From Salmonella enterica subsp. arizonae (GTDB taxonomy: Bacteria; Pseudomonadota; Gammaproteobacteria; Enterobacterales; Enterobacteriaceae): 64,000 bases of DNA. The stretch is from positions 1 to 64,000 of the forward strand of contig NZ_VXJW01000011.1 of NCBI RefSeq assembly GCF_008692845.1. The letters are read 5' to 3'. How positions within the stretch are numbered: position 1 is the stretch's first letter; each line of letters opens with the position of its first letter. A model generated the notes under the pieces. It worked only from the letters and a program-made list of their open reading frames with translations, ran no database searches and was not told the origin of the DNA. Below are positions 63,558 to 64,000 of this stretch, one piece after another. The translations under genes were made by a program, and so were the position numbers.

Positions 63558-64000
63558 ATGAAACAACCTGATTTTATACGTCTGGCTACGCTGGCCTTAC
63601 TCTCCACATTCTCTTTCTGCTCACACGGCGAAACCATTTTGCGCCTGGCCTACGCGGTGAAAATAGCCAGCCTGTAAAAGATGCGTTGCATTTCTTTGGG
63701 CAACAAGTTGAAGCGAAAACGGGCGGCGATATCAAAGTACAGTACTTCCCGGACGGGCAGCTTGGCGGCGAGCGCGAACTGGTGGAGTTAACACAGGTAG
63801 GCGTCGTCGACATCACCAAAGTGTCGTCCGGTCTGATGGAGAGTTTTTCGCCTGAGTACGGCGCTTTCTCACTCCCCTACCTGTTTACCAGCGTCGATGA
63901 GTACTACCGCGGAATGGATAATCCGCAGGTGATGTAACCTGTTTATCAGTCCACCGCAGCACAGGGATTTATTGGCGTGGACAGGTATGATTCCGGCGCG
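63558..64000 (+). pseudogene. TRAP-transporter substrate-binding protein (DctP-like), frameshifted, partial
   Basis: The ATG at 63558 follows GAAGGAATC and starts a signal peptide (ALLSTFSFCSHG), but the frame stops at 63675. A two-base change near 63657-63660 (GCGGTGAAAAT where a family member would read GCG GAA AAT) shifts the frame; after it the DctP sequence continues (SQPVKDALHFFGQQVEAKTG, then PDGQLGGERELVELTQVG) until a second defect, TAA at 63935 where Gln is expected, followed by more DctP-like sequence to the window edge. Two lesions show that it is a dead gene. Intact TRAP genes lie beside sodA in S. Typhimurium, as I recall. Confidence 0.9.

Overview
This window is a stretch of enterobacterial chromosome that is almost certainly Salmonella or a very close relative. 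The gene order is the classic rrn-murI-btuB-trmA-fabR-sthA-oxyR-argHBC/argE-ppc...katG-metF-metLB/metJ-rpmE-priA-cytR-ftsN-hslVU-menA-rraA-zapB-glpFKX-fpr-tpiA...cdh-sbp-pfkA-fieF-cpxP/cpxRA-yiiM-sodA backbone. The proteins read as near-identical homologues of E. coli K-12 proteins, with Salmonella-type details: a short FabR tail, cptA, and a TRAP-transporter gene beside sodA. The species call rests on recalled family sequences, not on a database search.

Layout. 0-5 kb: 5' end and promoter region of a 16S rRNA gene (minus strand), murI overlapping btuB, a cobalamin riboswitch, trmA. 5-8.4 kb: yijD-fabR, sthA, and the peroxide regulator oxyR with its divergent sRNA OxyS. 8.5-13 kb: arginine biosynthesis, argCBH diverging from argE around two ARG boxes. 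13-21 kb: ppc, the LPS-core phosphoethanolamine transferase cptA, the AraC-type regulator yijO, then fsaB-gldA behind a consensus CRP site. 21-32 kb: katG, metF, a periplasmic 5'-nucleotidase, a decayed 1.7-kb segment with an ERIC element and an MFS-transporter remnant, and the methionine genes metL-metB/metJ with MET boxes. 32-34.5 kb: an accessory pair, a GPH-family sugar symporter and a KdgM-family porin. 34.7-50.5 kb: rpmE, priA, cytR, ftsN, hslVU, menA, rraA, zapB, glpFKX, fpr, yiiR, yiiQ, tpiA. 50.5-53.5 kb: two tandem SLC13/DASS-like anion permeases. 53.5-57.6 kb: cdh, sbp, pfkA, fieF. 57.6-59 kb: an AT-rich island with one orphan gene. 59-63.2 kb: cpxP (with CpxQ sRNA in its 3' end), cpxRA, yiiM, sodA. 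The window ends in a broken TRAP-transporter substrate-binding gene.

Functional themes are amino-acid biosynthesis (Arg, Met), oxidative stress (OxyR/OxyS, KatG, SodA, Fpr), envelope stress (Cpx) and central carbon or glycerol metabolism (glpFKX, fsaB-gldA, pfkA, tpiA, ppc). REP/BIME palindromes fill most intergenic gaps, and three ERIC-type elements are present, one of them diverged just ahead of ppc.

The parts that differ from what I recall of E. coli and S. Typhimurium LT2 are the most informative. The frw/pfl/ptsA block is absent between yijO and fsaB, and yijE-yijF are absent between gldA and katG. No lsr operon lies next to tpiA; the permease pair is there instead. The KdgM/GPH pair sits between metJ and rpmE. 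The orphan gene lies between fieF and cpxP. Two genes carry visible loss-of-function changes: sbp (stop codon five residues early) and the TRAP dctP-like gene (frameshift plus stop). This points to a lineage other than LT2-like subspecies I, but I cannot fix the species or subspecies from the sequence alone. I saw no prophage, integrase, CRISPR array, tRNA gene or intact insertion sequence, and no clear novel multi-gene system.
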